Positions 8,458-19,800 are shown, counted from the stretch's first letter. The stretch is 64,000 nucleotides of DNA from Pedobacter cryoconitis (GCF_003259615.1 NZ_QLLR01000001.1:358440-422439), one strand, 5' to 3'. The notes: a model not told the origin generated them from the letters alone. Made by a program: numbers and translations.

Positions 8458-9654
8458 ATGAAGAACAAGTTTTTTTATATGATCCTCGCTGTCCTGTATG
8501 GACAGTTTTCTTTCGCACAAACCCCAAAACTATTTTTAATTAATGCCGATCAGCTTAAGGCGAAGAAAGAAGCTTATCAGCAAAAAGATCAGGCAATCAA
8601 ACCTTTGGTAGATCAGGTCATTCGCAAGGCAGATGCTTTCCTGGCCGTAAAGCCAAAATCTGTGATGGATAAATCATCGACCCCGCCAAGCGGATCAAAA
8701 CATGACTATATGAGTCAGGCACCTTATTTCTGGCCTGATCCTTCTAAAGCAGACGGAACTCCTTATATCAGAAAAGATGGCGAACGTAATCCTGCTATCC
8801 ATAAAATAACCGACGCTGTATTTTTGCATGGCCTCACTGACCAGTGTAAATTCCTTTCACTCGCCTATTACTTTACAGGACAGGAAAAGTATGCTTTAAA
8901 AGCCAGTGAATTGCTGAATGTCTGGTTCATAGCACCTGAAACCAAGATGAATCCTAACCTGAATTACGCACAAGCTATACCAGGCGTGAACGATGGCAGA
9001 GGTATTGGTATTATTGAAAGTCGTTCCTTAGTGGAATTAGCTGACTGGATGGGTCTTCTGGCCAGCTCAAAATCAATCACAGCAATACAAACTGAAGGGA
9101 TTAAAACCTGGTACAAACAATATCTTGACTGGTTATCAAACAGCAAAAACGGAAAAGATGAACATAAATCCAAAAATAACCACGGCACGATTTACGATAC
9201 TCAGATAGTTTCCTTTGCTTTATTTACAGACCAGAAGGAACTGGCAAAAAAGGCATTGACAGCAAGTCTGGAAAGAATAGCGGTGCAGATTACTCCTGAA
9301 GGAGAACAGCCGCTGGAACTCGCCAGAACAAAAGCTTACAGTTATAGTACGATGAATCTGAACGACGGCTGGTTTAACCTCGCCTTGCTCGGAAAACATG
9401 CTGGCGTTGAGGTCTGGAATTATCAGACTTCAGATGGAAGAAGCATACATAAAGCACTGGACTGGTTAATTCCATACGGGATGGATGAAAAGGCGAAAGA
9501 CCGCAAACAAATCATTCCATACAATACCAGTGAGTTGTACAGATTGCTGACACTGGCAGGTACAGCCTACAAAAATGAAGCTTATTTCAAACAAGCTGCT
9601 GCGCTTCCAAAGGATAAGGATACGCAGTTAACTGACCTGCTTTACAAGCCATAA
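8458..9654 (+). CDS. Alginate-lyase-family polysaccharide lyase (PL5/PL38-like)
   Basis: The protein has 398 residues and a signal peptide ending near residue 20 (SFAQ). It has the alpha/alpha-toroid alginate_lyase domain. The hallmark Asn-Asn-His is at 240-242 (SKNNHGTIYDTQ), with Tyr246 nearby and ELARTKAYSYSTMNLNDGWF near 290-310. This form resembles the PL38-type branch, reported for glucuronan or alginate. It would cleave uronic-acid polymers by beta-elimination in the periplasm or outside the cell. It is transcribed alone, convergent with the PL8/GH88 operon, and ends at a strong terminator. The exact polymer is inference. Confidence 0.85.
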   Translation: MKNKFFYMILAVLYGQFSFAQTPKLFLINADQLKAKKEAYQQKDQAIKPLVDQVIRKADAFLAVKPKSVMDKSSTPPSGSKHDYMSQAPYFWPDPSKADGTPYIRKDGERNPAIHKITDAVFLHGLTDQCKFLSLAYYFTGQEKYALKASELLNVWFIAPETKMNPNLNYAQAIPGVNDGRGIGIIESRSLVELADWMGLLASSKSITAIQTEGIKTWYKQYLDWLSNSKNGKDEHKSKNNHGTIYDTQIVSFALFTDQKELAKKALTASLERIAVQITPEGEQPLELARTKAYSYSTMNLNDGWFNLALLGKHAGVEVWNYQTSDGRSIHKALDWLIPYGMDEKAKDRKQIIPYNTSELYRLLTLAGTAYKNEAYFKQAAALPKDKDTQLTDLLYKP

Positions 9655-9660
9655 ACTGTA

Positions 9661-9702
9661 AAAAAAGCCTTGATCTTCGTTAGATCAAGGCTTTTTTTTT
9701 TA
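9661..9702. terminator. Bidirectional intrinsic terminator
   Basis: A 16-bp stem (9661-9676 with 9682-9697) around TCGTT, flanked by an A-run and a T-run, sits between two convergent genes and can serve both strands. Confidence 0.9.
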
Positions 9703-10965
9703 ATATTCTACTTTATAATCCTTGACGACTTCCTGCCCTGTCCATGCTTTTAAAGAAGTCCATGGAGCTGCAGGCCCTGTCCAGAATTCATTGTCTGCGG
9801 GAAGTCCAAGCGTCAAAAAGCCTAAAGTTGCCATATATAAACTTCCTGTAGAAGTATAATAATCTGCAATAGCAGGCTGATGCCCGTTAAAGCCTAAGAC
9901 CAGCCATCCTTTATCATCAAAATTCTGATCCCCTGCAAACATATTCTGAATCACTTTGGTTAATCCGCAACGAACCTGCGCGGGCTTCACATAAGCTGGC
10001 AGTTTCTCCAGTAACGCGGTTTGGGTCAGTGCTTGAAATGCCGCTGTCCGGTAAGTAACAGACCGTCCGTAAGCAGGATAAGTACCCTCAGGAGAGATAA
10101 TTCTTTCCAGATACTCAGAATATCTGACCATTCGCTTTAACGCCTGATCGTAATCACTTACCGGAGCTTTTTTATGATCAGCCAGGATTTTTTCAAGATC
10201 TACCAGCATGGTATGAATCACATAAGAATTATAATAATCCATACTGAATTTTTCACCATCACTATACCAGCTGTCACCTACATACCACTCTTTCATTTTA
10301 TTAACCGCAAACTGAACCCTTGCAGGGTCATACTGCTCGCCAATACTCAACAAAAACCCTTCTGTTAAACCGGAGAATAAAAGCCAGTTATTATAAGCTC
10401 CGCTCCTGTTGCGCAACGACTTAAACTCTTCCACGAAACGTGCCTTGGTTTCCTGGTCTAAAGGTTCCCATAAAGCCTTTGGCGCACGAATAAATGCCTG
10501 GGCCACATAAGCCGCATCTACAATCGGCTGACCTTCAGTTCTGAAATTCAGATAGTCAGGACTCTTAGGGTTTACAGCGTTCTTTAACCCCTTTAAAAGC
10601 AAGGTTCTCATTTCTTTGCGCATTTTTCCTTCCTCAGTACGGTCATCAGGCAGTGCCAGCCAGGGCGCTATGCCTGCCATTGTTCTGCCTACCGCTTCCA
10701 GATAAGTCACACTTTTGAGGTTTAAAGCATATTTAGGCCCTGTTTCTAAAGGCATTTTCTTTTTTAACGTTTCATTAGCCAGGTTATAAACTACCGGGTA
10801 AGAAATCTTGTATAGTGCTTTGACCCAAACTTGTCTGTCTTGTTCACCTGTAGCAATTTTGCCTTTTTGCCGTTGCTGTGCAGACGCAGAAAAAACAAGC
10901 AGGAAAGACAAGAGCAATAGCGCTTTTGTACGGAAAGAAATCATAAGGTTATATTGGTTAATCAT
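9700..10965 (-). CDS. DUF2264 protein, probable GH154-type glucuronidase
   Basis: A 421-residue exported protein with a signal peptide (ALLLLSFLLVFSASAQ). An alternative start at Met8 (10944) gives a more compact signal. It resembles the DUF2264 family in segments such as YLEAVGRTMAGIAPWLALPDD and YNNWLLFSG. As I recall, this family corresponds to CAZy GH154, which includes beta-glucuronidase; this is from memory and moderately certain. The start codon directly follows the GH88 stop (TAAATG), so translation is probably coupled. It is the last gene of the susC-susD-GH16-PL8-GH88 operon and would remove glucuronic acid residues. Confidence 0.8.
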   Translation of the reverse strand: MINQYNLMISFRTKALLLLSFLLVFSASAQQRQKGKIATGEQDRQVWVKALYKISYPVVYNLANETLKKKMPLETGPKYALNLKSVTYLEAVGRTMAGIAPWLALPDDRTEEGKMRKEMRTLLLKGLKNAVNPKSPDYLNFRTEGQPIVDAAYVAQAFIRAPKALWEPLDQETKARFVEEFKSLRNRSGAYNNWLLFSGLTEGFLLSIGEQYDPARVQFAVNKMKEWYVGDSWYSDGEKFSMDYYNSYVIHTMLVDLEKILADHKKAPVSDYDQALKRMVRYSEYLERIISPEGTYPAYGRSVTYRTAAFQALTQTALLEKLPAYVKPAQVRCGLTKVIQNMFAGDQNFDDKGWLVLGFNGHQPAIADYYTSTGSLYMATLGFLTLGLPADNEFWTGPAAPWTSLKAWTGQEVVKDYKVEY

Positions 10966-12171
10966 TTACAAATACCACTTTTTATATCTTCCTAAAGCCT
11001 CCAGGAAGTAATAATCAGCATAAACTAAAGGTACATCAATTTCACTGTTCAAAGGAAGCGCACCTGTACTATGCAGCAATAAAAAGCCGCCGTTTTCGCC
11101 CAGTTTAGCGCGGTATACCGGAGTAGACAGAGATCTGATCATGGTTTCTGCTGAAGCTATAAATTCCGTTTTCTCTGCACCTGCCGGAGTATACTGTGCC
11201 AGCTCCAATAAAGCTGATGCAGTGATGGCTCCTGCAGAAGCATCACGCTCCGCATAAGGGATTTTTGGGGCATCAAAATCCCAGAAAGGGATTTTATCAG
11301 CAGGCAGGTTGGGATGATTCAGGATAAAATGGGCAATCCCTTTTGCCTGATCCAGGTATTTCTGATCTTTAGTATCGCGGTACATCATCGTATATCCGTA
11401 CAATGCCCAGGCTTGTCCGCGTGCCCATGCAGAACAATCAGCCGCTCCCTGCCAGGTCGCTTTGCGGTTAACTTTTCCTGTCGTCAAATCATAATCTACT
11501 ACATGATAAGAGCTGAAATCAGGTCTGAAATGATTCTTTAAAGCCGTATTGGCATGTTTAACGGAAATCTCTTTATATTTCGCATCCCCTCCGTTATCAC
11601 TTACCCAATTCAACATTTCCAGGTTCATCATATTGTCTATGATCACCGGACATTTCCAGTATTTATTTTTATCCCACGACTGGATAGATTCAATTGCCGG
11701 ACGGTAACGTTTAGCGAGTGAAGCAGCCGACTTGTCGATAATTATCTTATAAGCAGGATCTTTGGTAAGGCGGTAGGCATTCCCAAAACTGCAGAACATC
11801 ATAAATCCAAGGTCATGATTACCACTGTAATGCTGGTTTGGTTCAATAACTTTTAATGCTTTTTCAGCCGTCTTTTTCACCGCTGCATCTTTAGTTTGTT
11901 CATAGATATACCATAATGAACCGCTATAAAAACCGCTGCACCACCATTTTATATCGTAGGCAACCAGTTTATTGGTTTTAGCATCATAACTCTGTGGCGT
12001 TAAGCCAGCAGGGATGTTCTTGTCCAGAACTTTATATTGTTTTACAGCAAAATTAAACTGTTCATCAATTAATTGCTTCATATTTTGTAATTGTGTCCCT
12101 GATTTCTGCGCAAAAGAGGCAGATCCCGCCAGTAAGAGTAGTCCTGCAATTAAATTGATTTTCTTCTTCAT
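10966..12171 (-). CDS. GH88 unsaturated glucuronyl hydrolase
   Basis: The 401-residue protein has a signal peptide ending near residue 22. GH88 (alpha/alpha)6-barrel motifs are present: KWWCSGFYSGSLWYIYE, NHDLGF with Asp120, and DNMMNLE with Asp179. The two Asp match the catalytic pair known from the family (Asp88/Asp149 in Bacillus UGL). WARGQAW lies further on. It hydrates the 4,5-unsaturated uronic acid left at non-reducing ends by lyases, giving 5-keto-4-deoxyuronate for KduI. It sits between PL8 and DUF2264 in one operon, which fits this sequence of reactions. Confidence 0.92.
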   Translation of the reverse strand: MKKKINLIAGLLLLAGSASFAQKSGTQLQNMKQLIDEQFNFAVKQYKVLDKNIPAGLTPQSYDAKTNKLVAYDIKWWCSGFYSGSLWYIYEQTKDAAVKKTAEKALKVIEPNQHYSGNHDLGFMMFCSFGNAYRLTKDPAYKIIIDKSAASLAKRYRPAIESIQSWDKNKYWKCPVIIDNMMNLEMLNWVSDNGGDAKYKEISVKHANTALKNHFRPDFSSYHVVDYDLTTGKVNRKATWQGAADCSAWARGQAWALYGYTMMYRDTKDQKYLDQAKGIAHFILNHPNLPADKIPFWDFDAPKIPYAERDASAGAITASALLELAQYTPAGAEKTEFIASAETMIRSLSTPVYRAKLGENGGFLLLHSTGALPLNSEIDVPLVYADYYFLEALGRYKKWYL

Positions 12172-12202
12172 CTTATTTTTGTTTTTACTTAATCATTTAT
12201 CT

Positions 12203-14293
12203 TTAATTATGTCCAGAGCTTAAACGATTGCTAACTGTAGCTCCCCGCTGTGCGCCAACTGGTAAAACACAATTCAATTTCTTTACCTCTTTTAATCCGG
12301 GTAATTTCAATTCAAGCTGTATAACCGTATTTTCCTGCGTTGGATCTGCCACATTGATAATCGGATTTTCCGTATGTAAACCCTGAATCAGGATCGTACA
12401 AGCCTTATCAGCCTTAACGCTGAAATCTCCAGCCGAAAACACGCCATCTTTGTAAAAAACCAATTGTAAAAGATCCAGCACCTTGTGTTCTACAACTTGT
12501 AAATCTGCCGTATTGCTTAAAATCCTGATCATGGATATATTATAACTCCGCATTGCATTTGCATCCTTTAAGCCCGGAACCACTATATATTCATAATGTC
12601 CGGCCGAAGGTTTAACCCCATGACTTAAAGAAAGCTGAAATACTTTTCCGCTTATTTCTTCTTTTGACTGAGACTGATTGATCCGGTACCAGCTCCCTTT
12701 TTGTAATTGATCACTCACAATAAAGGCACCTCCATCAGGAAGGAAATAACCAATATGGTCATGCCATACCCACCAAGGCGCAGCATTCGCTTTATCCAAA
12801 ACAACGTCTCCCTTTAACCAGCTCTGATTTAATGTAGTCTTCACTTCTTCCGCAGCGTCACTTTTGATTCCAGCACCCAAACACACCACCTCTTTATCAA
12901 AAAAGAACCATGCTTTTTTAGCCTGTACACCATCAATATCCTGCGCATAAACAGACAAACCATATAAACCATTGCTCACCCCTCCAACAAAAGCAGTTGT
13001 TCCGGGAATCCCCCAATCCTGCTTAATCGTAGCTCCTTCATCATTTGAATAATCCCTGCTGGTTGTTCCCGGAACTTTATCCCATTCCCAAACAGGCATT
13101 ACATTTGCATATTCATCACCACGAACCTGGATATTTGTTGCGCCATCTGCCAGAAATTTGCCCAGTATATTTTCATTATTTCCTCTTTCCGTTCTCAATG
13201 TTCTGGACGAAGCAGTCTGCACACTAAAAGTATATTCAGGACGGACGTGTAAAGTGTATCCGCTTTTCCAATACACCCTGTTACCCGGTATAATCCCATA
13301 AGAAGCAGGTACGGCTATCGCCATCCGGTTTGCCGCCGCATCCCAATAAGCCGTATTTTCCGGGTTCAAAACTTTAATCTTAGCGATCAATCCTCCAAAA
13401 ACCCCTTTTAAAGAATCTCTTCTGCTGATTCCGCGGCCACGCACATTAAAATCAAAGAAACTCCCGCGGATAGTCCTGAAAAAAGTATCCTTCAGATAAG
13501 TCATCAGTATAGTCAGCTGACCGGCAGGCATGGCATAAGCAGTACCTCTCAAATAGAAAGCTGCATTCACAGAATTGCTGGCAAACACAGTCCCATAACT
13601 GCCAATTGCTTGCTGTTTTCCATGTTGAAAGTAACTGTTATCTACCTGCACCCCTTCCTTGCCATCCGTAATCGAAACAGGTTCAAACAGATATTTTGAA
13701 GCAGAATCCAGTGTAGTTTTACGCTCGGTTAAACAAGCACGGTATAAATAATGTAAAGCCTCATCCGAAGTATTTGCTCCATCACCAGTCTTTAATTTCC
13801 TGATCATCCTGGCAATTAAAGCTTGTTCCAAATTTGCTGGCAAAGGAGTTTTTCCATAGCGCATCAGGATCAGTATTTCACCAATCGTCTTCGGATAAAA
13901 GATATCATTGTACCACCAGTTTTTGTTTTTAGGATTCAGTTTAAGCCAATGCTGAAGTGACCTGACCACACCATCATAAGCCTTTGCATCACCATACACT
14001 TGATGATTTGCCCCACTATAAGCAATCGCAATCCCTTTAATCCTTTGCAAAGGATCGTAATCCGGATTCGCATAATTGATATCCGGCCAGCTGCCATCTT
14101 CTTTTAAACCAGCAAGATCAGACTGCACCTTAGCATCCGGAGAACCGCCTTGCAAATCAGCATTGATCCGCCCCATAATTGTCCTGTAAGGAACGGGAAT
14201 CTCCTGAGCAATGGACAAACTTCCACTGAAACAAACCAGCAGCGCACTGCATAAACTAAACTGAACAGCAACCCTATTTATAAACCCTGACAT
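12203..14293 (-). CDS. Polysaccharide lyase family 8
   Basis: The 696-residue protein has a signal peptide ending near residue 30. The catalytic residues lie almost at the positions of Pedobacter heparinus chondroitinase AC: Asn174 (DGANTS), His224 (NSYFQHG), Tyr233 (GSYGTV), Arg287 and Arg291 (RGRGISRRDS) and Glu370 (RTERGNNEN). The fold is an alpha-toroid followed by beta-sandwich domains. PL8 members cleave chondroitin, hyaluronan or xanthan next to a uronic acid. No sulfatase accompanies it, so an unsulfated GlcA polymer is likelier than chondroitin sulfate. Its start overlaps the GH16 gene by 20 bases, indicating coupled translation. Confidence 0.92.
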   Translation of the reverse strand: MSGFINRVAVQFSLCSALLVCFSGSLSIAQEIPVPYRTIMGRINADLQGGSPDAKVQSDLAGLKEDGSWPDINYANPDYDPLQRIKGIAIAYSGANHQVYGDAKAYDGVVRSLQHWLKLNPKNKNWWYNDIFYPKTIGEILILMRYGKTPLPANLEQALIARMIRKLKTGDGANTSDEALHYLYRACLTERKTTLDSASKYLFEPVSITDGKEGVQVDNSYFQHGKQQAIGSYGTVFASNSVNAAFYLRGTAYAMPAGQLTILMTYLKDTFFRTIRGSFFDFNVRGRGISRRDSLKGVFGGLIAKIKVLNPENTAYWDAAANRMAIAVPASYGIIPGNRVYWKSGYTLHVRPEYTFSVQTASSRTLRTERGNNENILGKFLADGATNIQVRGDEYANVMPVWEWDKVPGTTSRDYSNDEGATIKQDWGIPGTTAFVGGVSNGLYGLSVYAQDIDGVQAKKAWFFFDKEVVCLGAGIKSDAAEEVKTTLNQSWLKGDVVLDKANAAPWWVWHDHIGYFLPDGGAFIVSDQLQKGSWYRINQSQSKEEISGKVFQLSLSHGVKPSAGHYEYIVVPGLKDANAMRSYNISMIRILSNTADLQVVEHKVLDLLQLVFYKDGVFSAGDFSVKADKACTILIQGLHTENPIINVADPTQENTVIQLELKLPGLKEVKKLNCVLPVGAQRGATVSNRLSSGHN

Positions 14294-15056
14294 AATCCAC
14301 GTAATATTTTAAAGGTAAAATGTGTTCATCCAGCGGCCCTCCTAAAGTACCTTCCCTGCCCAATGCCAGATTTAACAGCAGATAAAAAGGCTTTTTAAAA
14401 CTCTTCCCCGGATCATAAGCAGCCTTTTTATAATCAAATACAAAATACTTCAAATCATCGTAATAAAAGGAAATACCTCTCTTATCCCACTCTGCCGCAT
14501 AAATATGATAGTCCTCATTGGGTGCCCCTACCACCGGTTTCTCACCCACATAATGATATTTAGCCGCGGAATCTGCATAATGAACCGTTCCATAAACCTG
14601 CGTTGAATCCTTACCTACATACTCCAGAATATCAATTTCCCCGCAGTTTGGCCATTTTACCTGCTGCCGGTTTTCACCTAACATCCAGATGGCGGGCCAG
14701 CTCCCCACACCTTTAGGAACTTTGGCCCGCACTTCTACCCTACCGTATCTAAAATGCTTTTTACCCAAAGTGATTAAACTCGCTGAAGTATATTCCGAAC
14801 CTTTATAATCTTCTTTTCTGGCTTCAATCACTAAGTTTCCATTTTCCACCCTTGCATTCTCCAACCTTTTTGAAGTATAATACTGTGGTTCTTGATTCCG
14901 CACCAACCCCACTTCATAAGTCCATTTGGTACTATCAGGAAGCCCCTGTTCACTAAACTCATCCGAAAAAACAAGTTTACGTTTCTTGATTTCCTGGCTG
15001 GTTGCTGCCAGGTTTACCCCCAGCAGCAACAAGACAACTAATTGATATCCCTTCAT
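14274..15056 (-). CDS. GH16 endo-beta-glucanase-like hydrolase
   Basis: A 260-residue exported enzyme with signal peptide YQLVVLLLLGVNLAATS. The GH16 catalytic signature GEIDILEYVG is at residues 139-148, giving nucleophile Glu140, Asp142 and acid/base Glu145. GSWPAIWMLGE before it is also typical of the laminarinase-like branch. The family cuts beta-1,3/1,4-glucans or galactans within the chain. Beside a PL8 and GH88 it suggests a polymer with both neutral beta-linked sugars and glucuronic acid. It follows susD without a gap and overlaps PL8. Confidence 0.9.
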   Translation of the reverse strand: MKGYQLVVLLLLGVNLAATSQEIKKRKLVFSDEFSEQGLPDSTKWTYEVGLVRNQEPQYYTSKRLENARVENGNLVIEARKEDYKGSEYTSASLITLGKKHFRYGRVEVRAKVPKGVGSWPAIWMLGENRQQVKWPNCGEIDILEYVGKDSTQVYGTVHYADSAAKYHYVGEKPVVGAPNEDYHIYAAEWDKRGISFYYDDLKYFVFDYKKAAYDPGKSFKKPFYLLLNLALGREGTLGGPLDEHILPLKYYVDYVRVYK

Positions 15057-16817
15057 CTAATTTATCCAGCCAGTATTTTGTTTCAAATTAGGATTCCGCT
15101 CTATTTCTACCTGTGGAACAGGCCAGTTATAAATATAATCCCCTTTAAAAGAATAAGGATAGACCGTATTTCCCCAGATCTGTTTAACTCCGTTATCGGT
15201 ATAGAAAACTTTGTCTTTCCAGCTCTTCCAACGCAACTCATCAAAGTAATTAATCCCTTCATTCGGGAATTCTACCCGGCGTTCATTACGGATACGCTCT
15301 GTTAAATCACTCTGACCGCTTACATAAGTCGGCAATCCACTATTTCCCATTTGCAGTAAAGCCGCACCCGCTCTTGCTCTCACCTCATTCACTTTTGCAA
15401 TCGCATCACCAGTAGCACCCAATTGATTTAATGCTTCTGCCCACATCAGCAGTACATCTGCATATCTTAAAATAGGGAAATCTGTAGGCCCATAAGACCT
15501 GTTCAACGTCTCCGAAGCACCCTCATAAACGAATTTGCGGTATAAATAGTAGAAATAACTCTGTGTATCCGTCCGTAAATCACCATTTAAAGCAGCCTCT
15601 GAACGGTATGGCCATCTCGAAGTTACCGTCGCATTGATCCCGCTATATACACCCACATAGGTAGAATAAGGAGTAATTACGTTCGCAGCTAACCTTGGAT
15701 CGCGATTTGCATAAACCTGTAAAATACGTGCCTCATTACCCGAAGGCAGATAAAGACTCATTTTTGCACCCCTGGTTGTTGCCGCAGCAATTTCAGCTGC
15801 CGTCAGGTTATTCCTTAAAAAATAAACCTCCCGCTGCGCCACAGTCAAGGCTGAATAACCAGGTAACACAGCCTCCCAGTTGAACTTTGAACCATCCGCA
15901 TTTTCATATAAATCAACCAGGTTTGGCGAAACATGATAAGTATTCCAGCAAGACCCAAAAGAAGACCTTGTACCACAAAAAAACTGCGTCGTAGAACCTG
16001 CATTCGCCTGCCCAATATTCTGAATAGAGAAAATCATCTCATTACTTTGCTCATTGGCTGTTTTAAATAGCGTGGTGTAATTGTTGAATAAACCATAGCC
16101 CGCATCTTTTACCTTACTAAAATCAGCGGCGGCCAGTGCCCATTTCTGTTGATATAAATAGGCCTTACCGCGCAATGCATAAGCTGCCCCTTTGGTAATA
16201 TGACCATAAGAAGCATTACCCGCAGTATACCTGTCCGGAAGATTCGTCTCCGCAATACAAGCAGTCAAATCGGCAATAACCTGGGTCCAGACCTCATCTT
16301 CAGTAGAACGTCCCTTAACTGCTTCATCCGCTAAAAACGGCTCCAGGTAAATAGGTACACCCTTGTACAATTGATTTAACCTGAAATAATAATAAGCTCT
16401 TAAAAATTTAGCTTCTGCTATATATCTGCTCTTTTTCGCATCGGCGGACGGAGACTTCAGCGGAATGTTTTTAATCGCATCATTAGCACGCTGAATCCCC
16501 TCATACATATTCTTCCAGGTATCACTAAACATGGAATTACCCGTGGTAACTGTTCCTGCCATCAGTACTTCCGAACCACTGGTTTGCCCGGTAAAGCCAA
16601 AACGATCCAACTGGTAAAGTTCCAGACCAGATGCGCCAGAAGTATTAATCCCCAAACGCAAGGCATTGTAAACACCTGTAATCCCCAAATCGGTCAGGTT
16701 ATCAGTCGTCCACATTTTCTCCGCATCCACCGCAGAATAAGGCGCGGTTTCCAATAAGTTTTTTTTACACCCCGATAAAACCACCAGGGTTAGTATAATT
16801 GATAAAATCTTTCTCAT
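15057..16817 (-). CDS. SusD-family glycan-binding outer-membrane lipoprotein
   Basis: A 586-residue lipoprotein with lipobox LSGC (Cys17) and SusD motifs: AEAKFLRAYYYFRLNQLYKG, the ADVLLMWAEALNQLGA helix, and the C-terminal RNERRVEFPNEGINYFDELRW. It binds oligosaccharides at the cell surface and closes over the SusC barrel encoded 11 bases upstream. It ends immediately before the GH16 start. The specificity should match the uronic-acid polymer attacked by the enzymes of this operon. Confidence 0.93.
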   Translation of the reverse strand: MRKILSIILTLVVLSGCKKNLLETAPYSAVDAEKMWTTDNLTDLGITGVYNALRLGINTSGASGLELYQLDRFGFTGQTSGSEVLMAGTVTTGNSMFSDTWKNMYEGIQRANDAIKNIPLKSPSADAKKSRYIAEAKFLRAYYYFRLNQLYKGVPIYLEPFLADEAVKGRSTEDEVWTQVIADLTACIAETNLPDRYTAGNASYGHITKGAAYALRGKAYLYQQKWALAAADFSKVKDAGYGLFNNYTTLFKTANEQSNEMIFSIQNIGQANAGSTTQFFCGTRSSFGSCWNTYHVSPNLVDLYENADGSKFNWEAVLPGYSALTVAQREVYFLRNNLTAAEIAAATTRGAKMSLYLPSGNEARILQVYANRDPRLAANVITPYSTYVGVYSGINATVTSRWPYRSEAALNGDLRTDTQSYFYYLYRKFVYEGASETLNRSYGPTDFPILRYADVLLMWAEALNQLGATGDAIAKVNEVRARAGAALLQMGNSGLPTYVSGQSDLTERIRNERRVEFPNEGINYFDELRWKSWKDKVFYTDNGVKQIWGNTVYPYSFKGDYIYNWPVPQVEIERNPNLKQNTGWIN

Positions 16818-16828
16818 TTCTTTCTCCC

Positions 16829-19800
16829 TTAAAAAGTAACATTTAAACCTAATGTGTACTGACGCATTGTTGGATAAGCTACACCTGCATACTGTCCACC
16901 AGAAACACCAAGCTCAGGATCAAGTCCCGGGAATTTGGTGATTGTAAACAAGTTCTCTCCTGACACATATAACCTAACCCTGTTCATCCCTGCTTTTTTA
17001 GAAATATTGGATGATAGCGTATAACCCAGCTGCAAGTTTTTCAATTTCACATAAGAAGCGTTATACAAATAGAAATCACTGGCTACCCCCGAATTCTGAA
17101 CATCGGTCGTGTTTTTAAGCCTTGGATAATGCGCATTGATATTATTTGCCGGATCTGACGGATTTGCTGCATTGTAATAATAGTGGTCATTGGCAACTAA
17201 TGTGCTCACTGCATTACCAAGAGATACAATTGAACTGTTGTAACCAGCAGCATTCCAGTAGTATTTCATACCTGCACTACCTGCCCATAACATCGACAAA
17301 TCAAAACCTTTGTAAGCAAAATTAAGTTGCAGACCGAAGTTATATTTTGGTGTTGCCGACACATTAGAGAAAGTCTGATCATAAGTATTTCCATAAATAC
17401 CATCTCCGTTGTTATCCGCATAAATCAAATCTCCATAAGTAATATTAGTTTTACCAGCTGCTCCGCCTGTTGGCTGAAAAGTATAACCAGCAGACACCAT
17501 ACTTTGCAACCAGGCAAGATCCTGAGGTGTGCGGATCATTCCATCCTTAGGCCCTCCGTTGATGTTCAGGCTTCCGTCGGCATTTTTATAAGAACCATTT
17601 CCTTTGTAAACGTTATACAGATAGTATTGATTTGCCTGCTGTCCTTCCAGAATACGGGTTATCGTCCCATTAGATACACTGCCTAAATTTGACGAATAAA
17701 CCTGGTTACCGTTCGCATCAGTTGTATAACCTTGTTGTAAAGCACCTTTATATTTCTTAACCCGGTTAAAGTTATAGGCGAAATTTCCAGACACCCCGTA
17801 TTTAAATTCACCAGATTTACCATTATAACCCAAAGTCAGCTCGACACCTTTATTAGAGATTTCCGCTATATTTTTGGTGGCCGCTGTCGCTGTACCTACT
17901 GTTAATGGAATCGTTGGGACATATAAAATTCCTTCTGTAAACTTGTTGTATAAATCCACTTCAAAATTAACCGCACCTTTAAAAAGCGATCCATCCAGCC
18001 CCAGATTGGTAACCGTTGTCGTTTCCCATCTTAAATCTCCATTGGCAAACTTCGACTGGATTAACCCGTTAATCGGTAATCCATTGAAAGAATAGGGTGT
18101 AGAACCATAAACAGCTTTGTAATCATAATTTCCCAGGGAAGCATCAGCATTCATCACGTTGTTACCCGTTTTACCCCAGGATGCACGCAGCTTCAGGTTA
18201 CTTACATAATCGTTCATATTTTTCATGAAAGGCTCCTGAGAAATACGCCATCCTGCAGAGAAAGCAGGAAAGAAACCCCACCTGTTACCAGGCGCAAATT
18301 TGGAAGATCCATCATAACGGAAAACACCTTCCAGTAAGTACTTACTCTGGTAAGCATAGTTTAAACGACCGAAAAAAGAACGGATCGAATAGTCATAAGC
18401 ATCCCCGTTGATAGAAGTCATCGTGGTTGCAGAGCCTAAAGTGGTAATAGAGGCATCGATCAAACCTGTCTTGGTGGCATCCCAATTGTAATAATTGAAA
18501 TAATTCTGGTTATAGCCCAGTAAAACACCAATATCATGTTTTTCAGCAACTGTGGTATTGTACCTTAAAACGTTATCAATTGTGGTGCTGTAATTTTTAT
18601 TAAAAAAATAAGAGGTACTCAACTGGTCGGGTGTAGTGGCTGCAACTTTTAAAGTATTGGTCGCGAAGTTCCATTTTTCGAAGGTATTGCTAAAATAGTT
18701 TTTCTCTTCGAAACGCGTCTGGTAATTGAAACGGGTTTCGAAACTCAATCCTTTATAAATATCAAAGTTTGCGAATACAGTCGTGTTAAACCTCGACTCC
18801 TGATCTTTTCCGCCTGTGCTGTATAAATAAGTAGAAATGTTATTTGCGGTAGCAGACTCTTCAGCAGCTGCCGGAAATCCATATAATCCGTTATAAACCG
18901 GGTATACGCCCGGGGTGGTCTGGCGAAGGAAGTTAAAAGCATTTACTGTACTGGCCATCCCAAAATTTTGTAAAGAAGCGAAAGTCTGTGTACCTAAAGT
19001 CAGGAACTTATTGACTTTAGTCTGTAAGTTAATCCTGAGCTGAAAACGATCAGTTCCAGTATTGGCCATCGTCCCCGGATTATTTAAATAACCCGCAGAA
19101 AGCAAGTACTGCGTGTTTTCTGTTCCACCATTTAATGAAATATTATGCTGCTGAACCAGGTTATGTTCAAAAATTGCTTTTGCCCAGTCTGTATTCGGAT
19201 AAGCAACCCTGTTTGGAATTCCCTGTGGGGTCAATCCTTCCGGATCAGCGTTTGCAGCTGTCCACAAAGCTTTAGTGGCATCTGTATAAACAGGAGTCTG
19301 GCCAAGGTTACGGTAGCCTTCATTCACCAGGTCCATATGGGTAATATAGTCGGTCACGAATTTCGGCATGTTAGCGGGTGTAGCGACAGAGAACATACTG
19401 GTATAATTGACACTGAGTTTATTCTTCGTCCCTTTTTTAGTAGTGATCAGAATTACACCGTTTGCAGCTAATGAGCCATAGATTGAAGCCGCCGCAGCAT
19501 CCTTCAATAAAGACATACTTTCTACATCATTCGGGTTAACCGCGTCCATCGTACCTGCAATCCCATCGATAATCACCAATGGATTATTGTTGTTTAAAGT
19601 ACCTGCTCCCCTGATCCGGATGGTAGCTCCGTCACTTCCCGGTTTTCCAGAACTTTGATTCACTGCTATACCTGCGCTTAAACCTGCCAGGCCAGAAGAA
19701 AGATTAGTGATCGGACGGTTCTCTAAGGATTTCGCACTGATCGTGGCAATGGAACCGATTACATTTACTTTTTTTTGTGTACCATAGCCCACGACCACGA

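Noticed and set aside
12203..14293. Chondroitin sulfate utilisation as the role of the PL8 locus
   Set aside because: Catalytic residues match chondroitinase AC, but no sulfatase or hexosamine genes accompany it and GH16 does not fit.
17327..17686. 119-codon frame on the plus strand inside susC
   Set aside because: It lies wholly antisense to a well-supported SusC gene and has no recognisable domain or start context.
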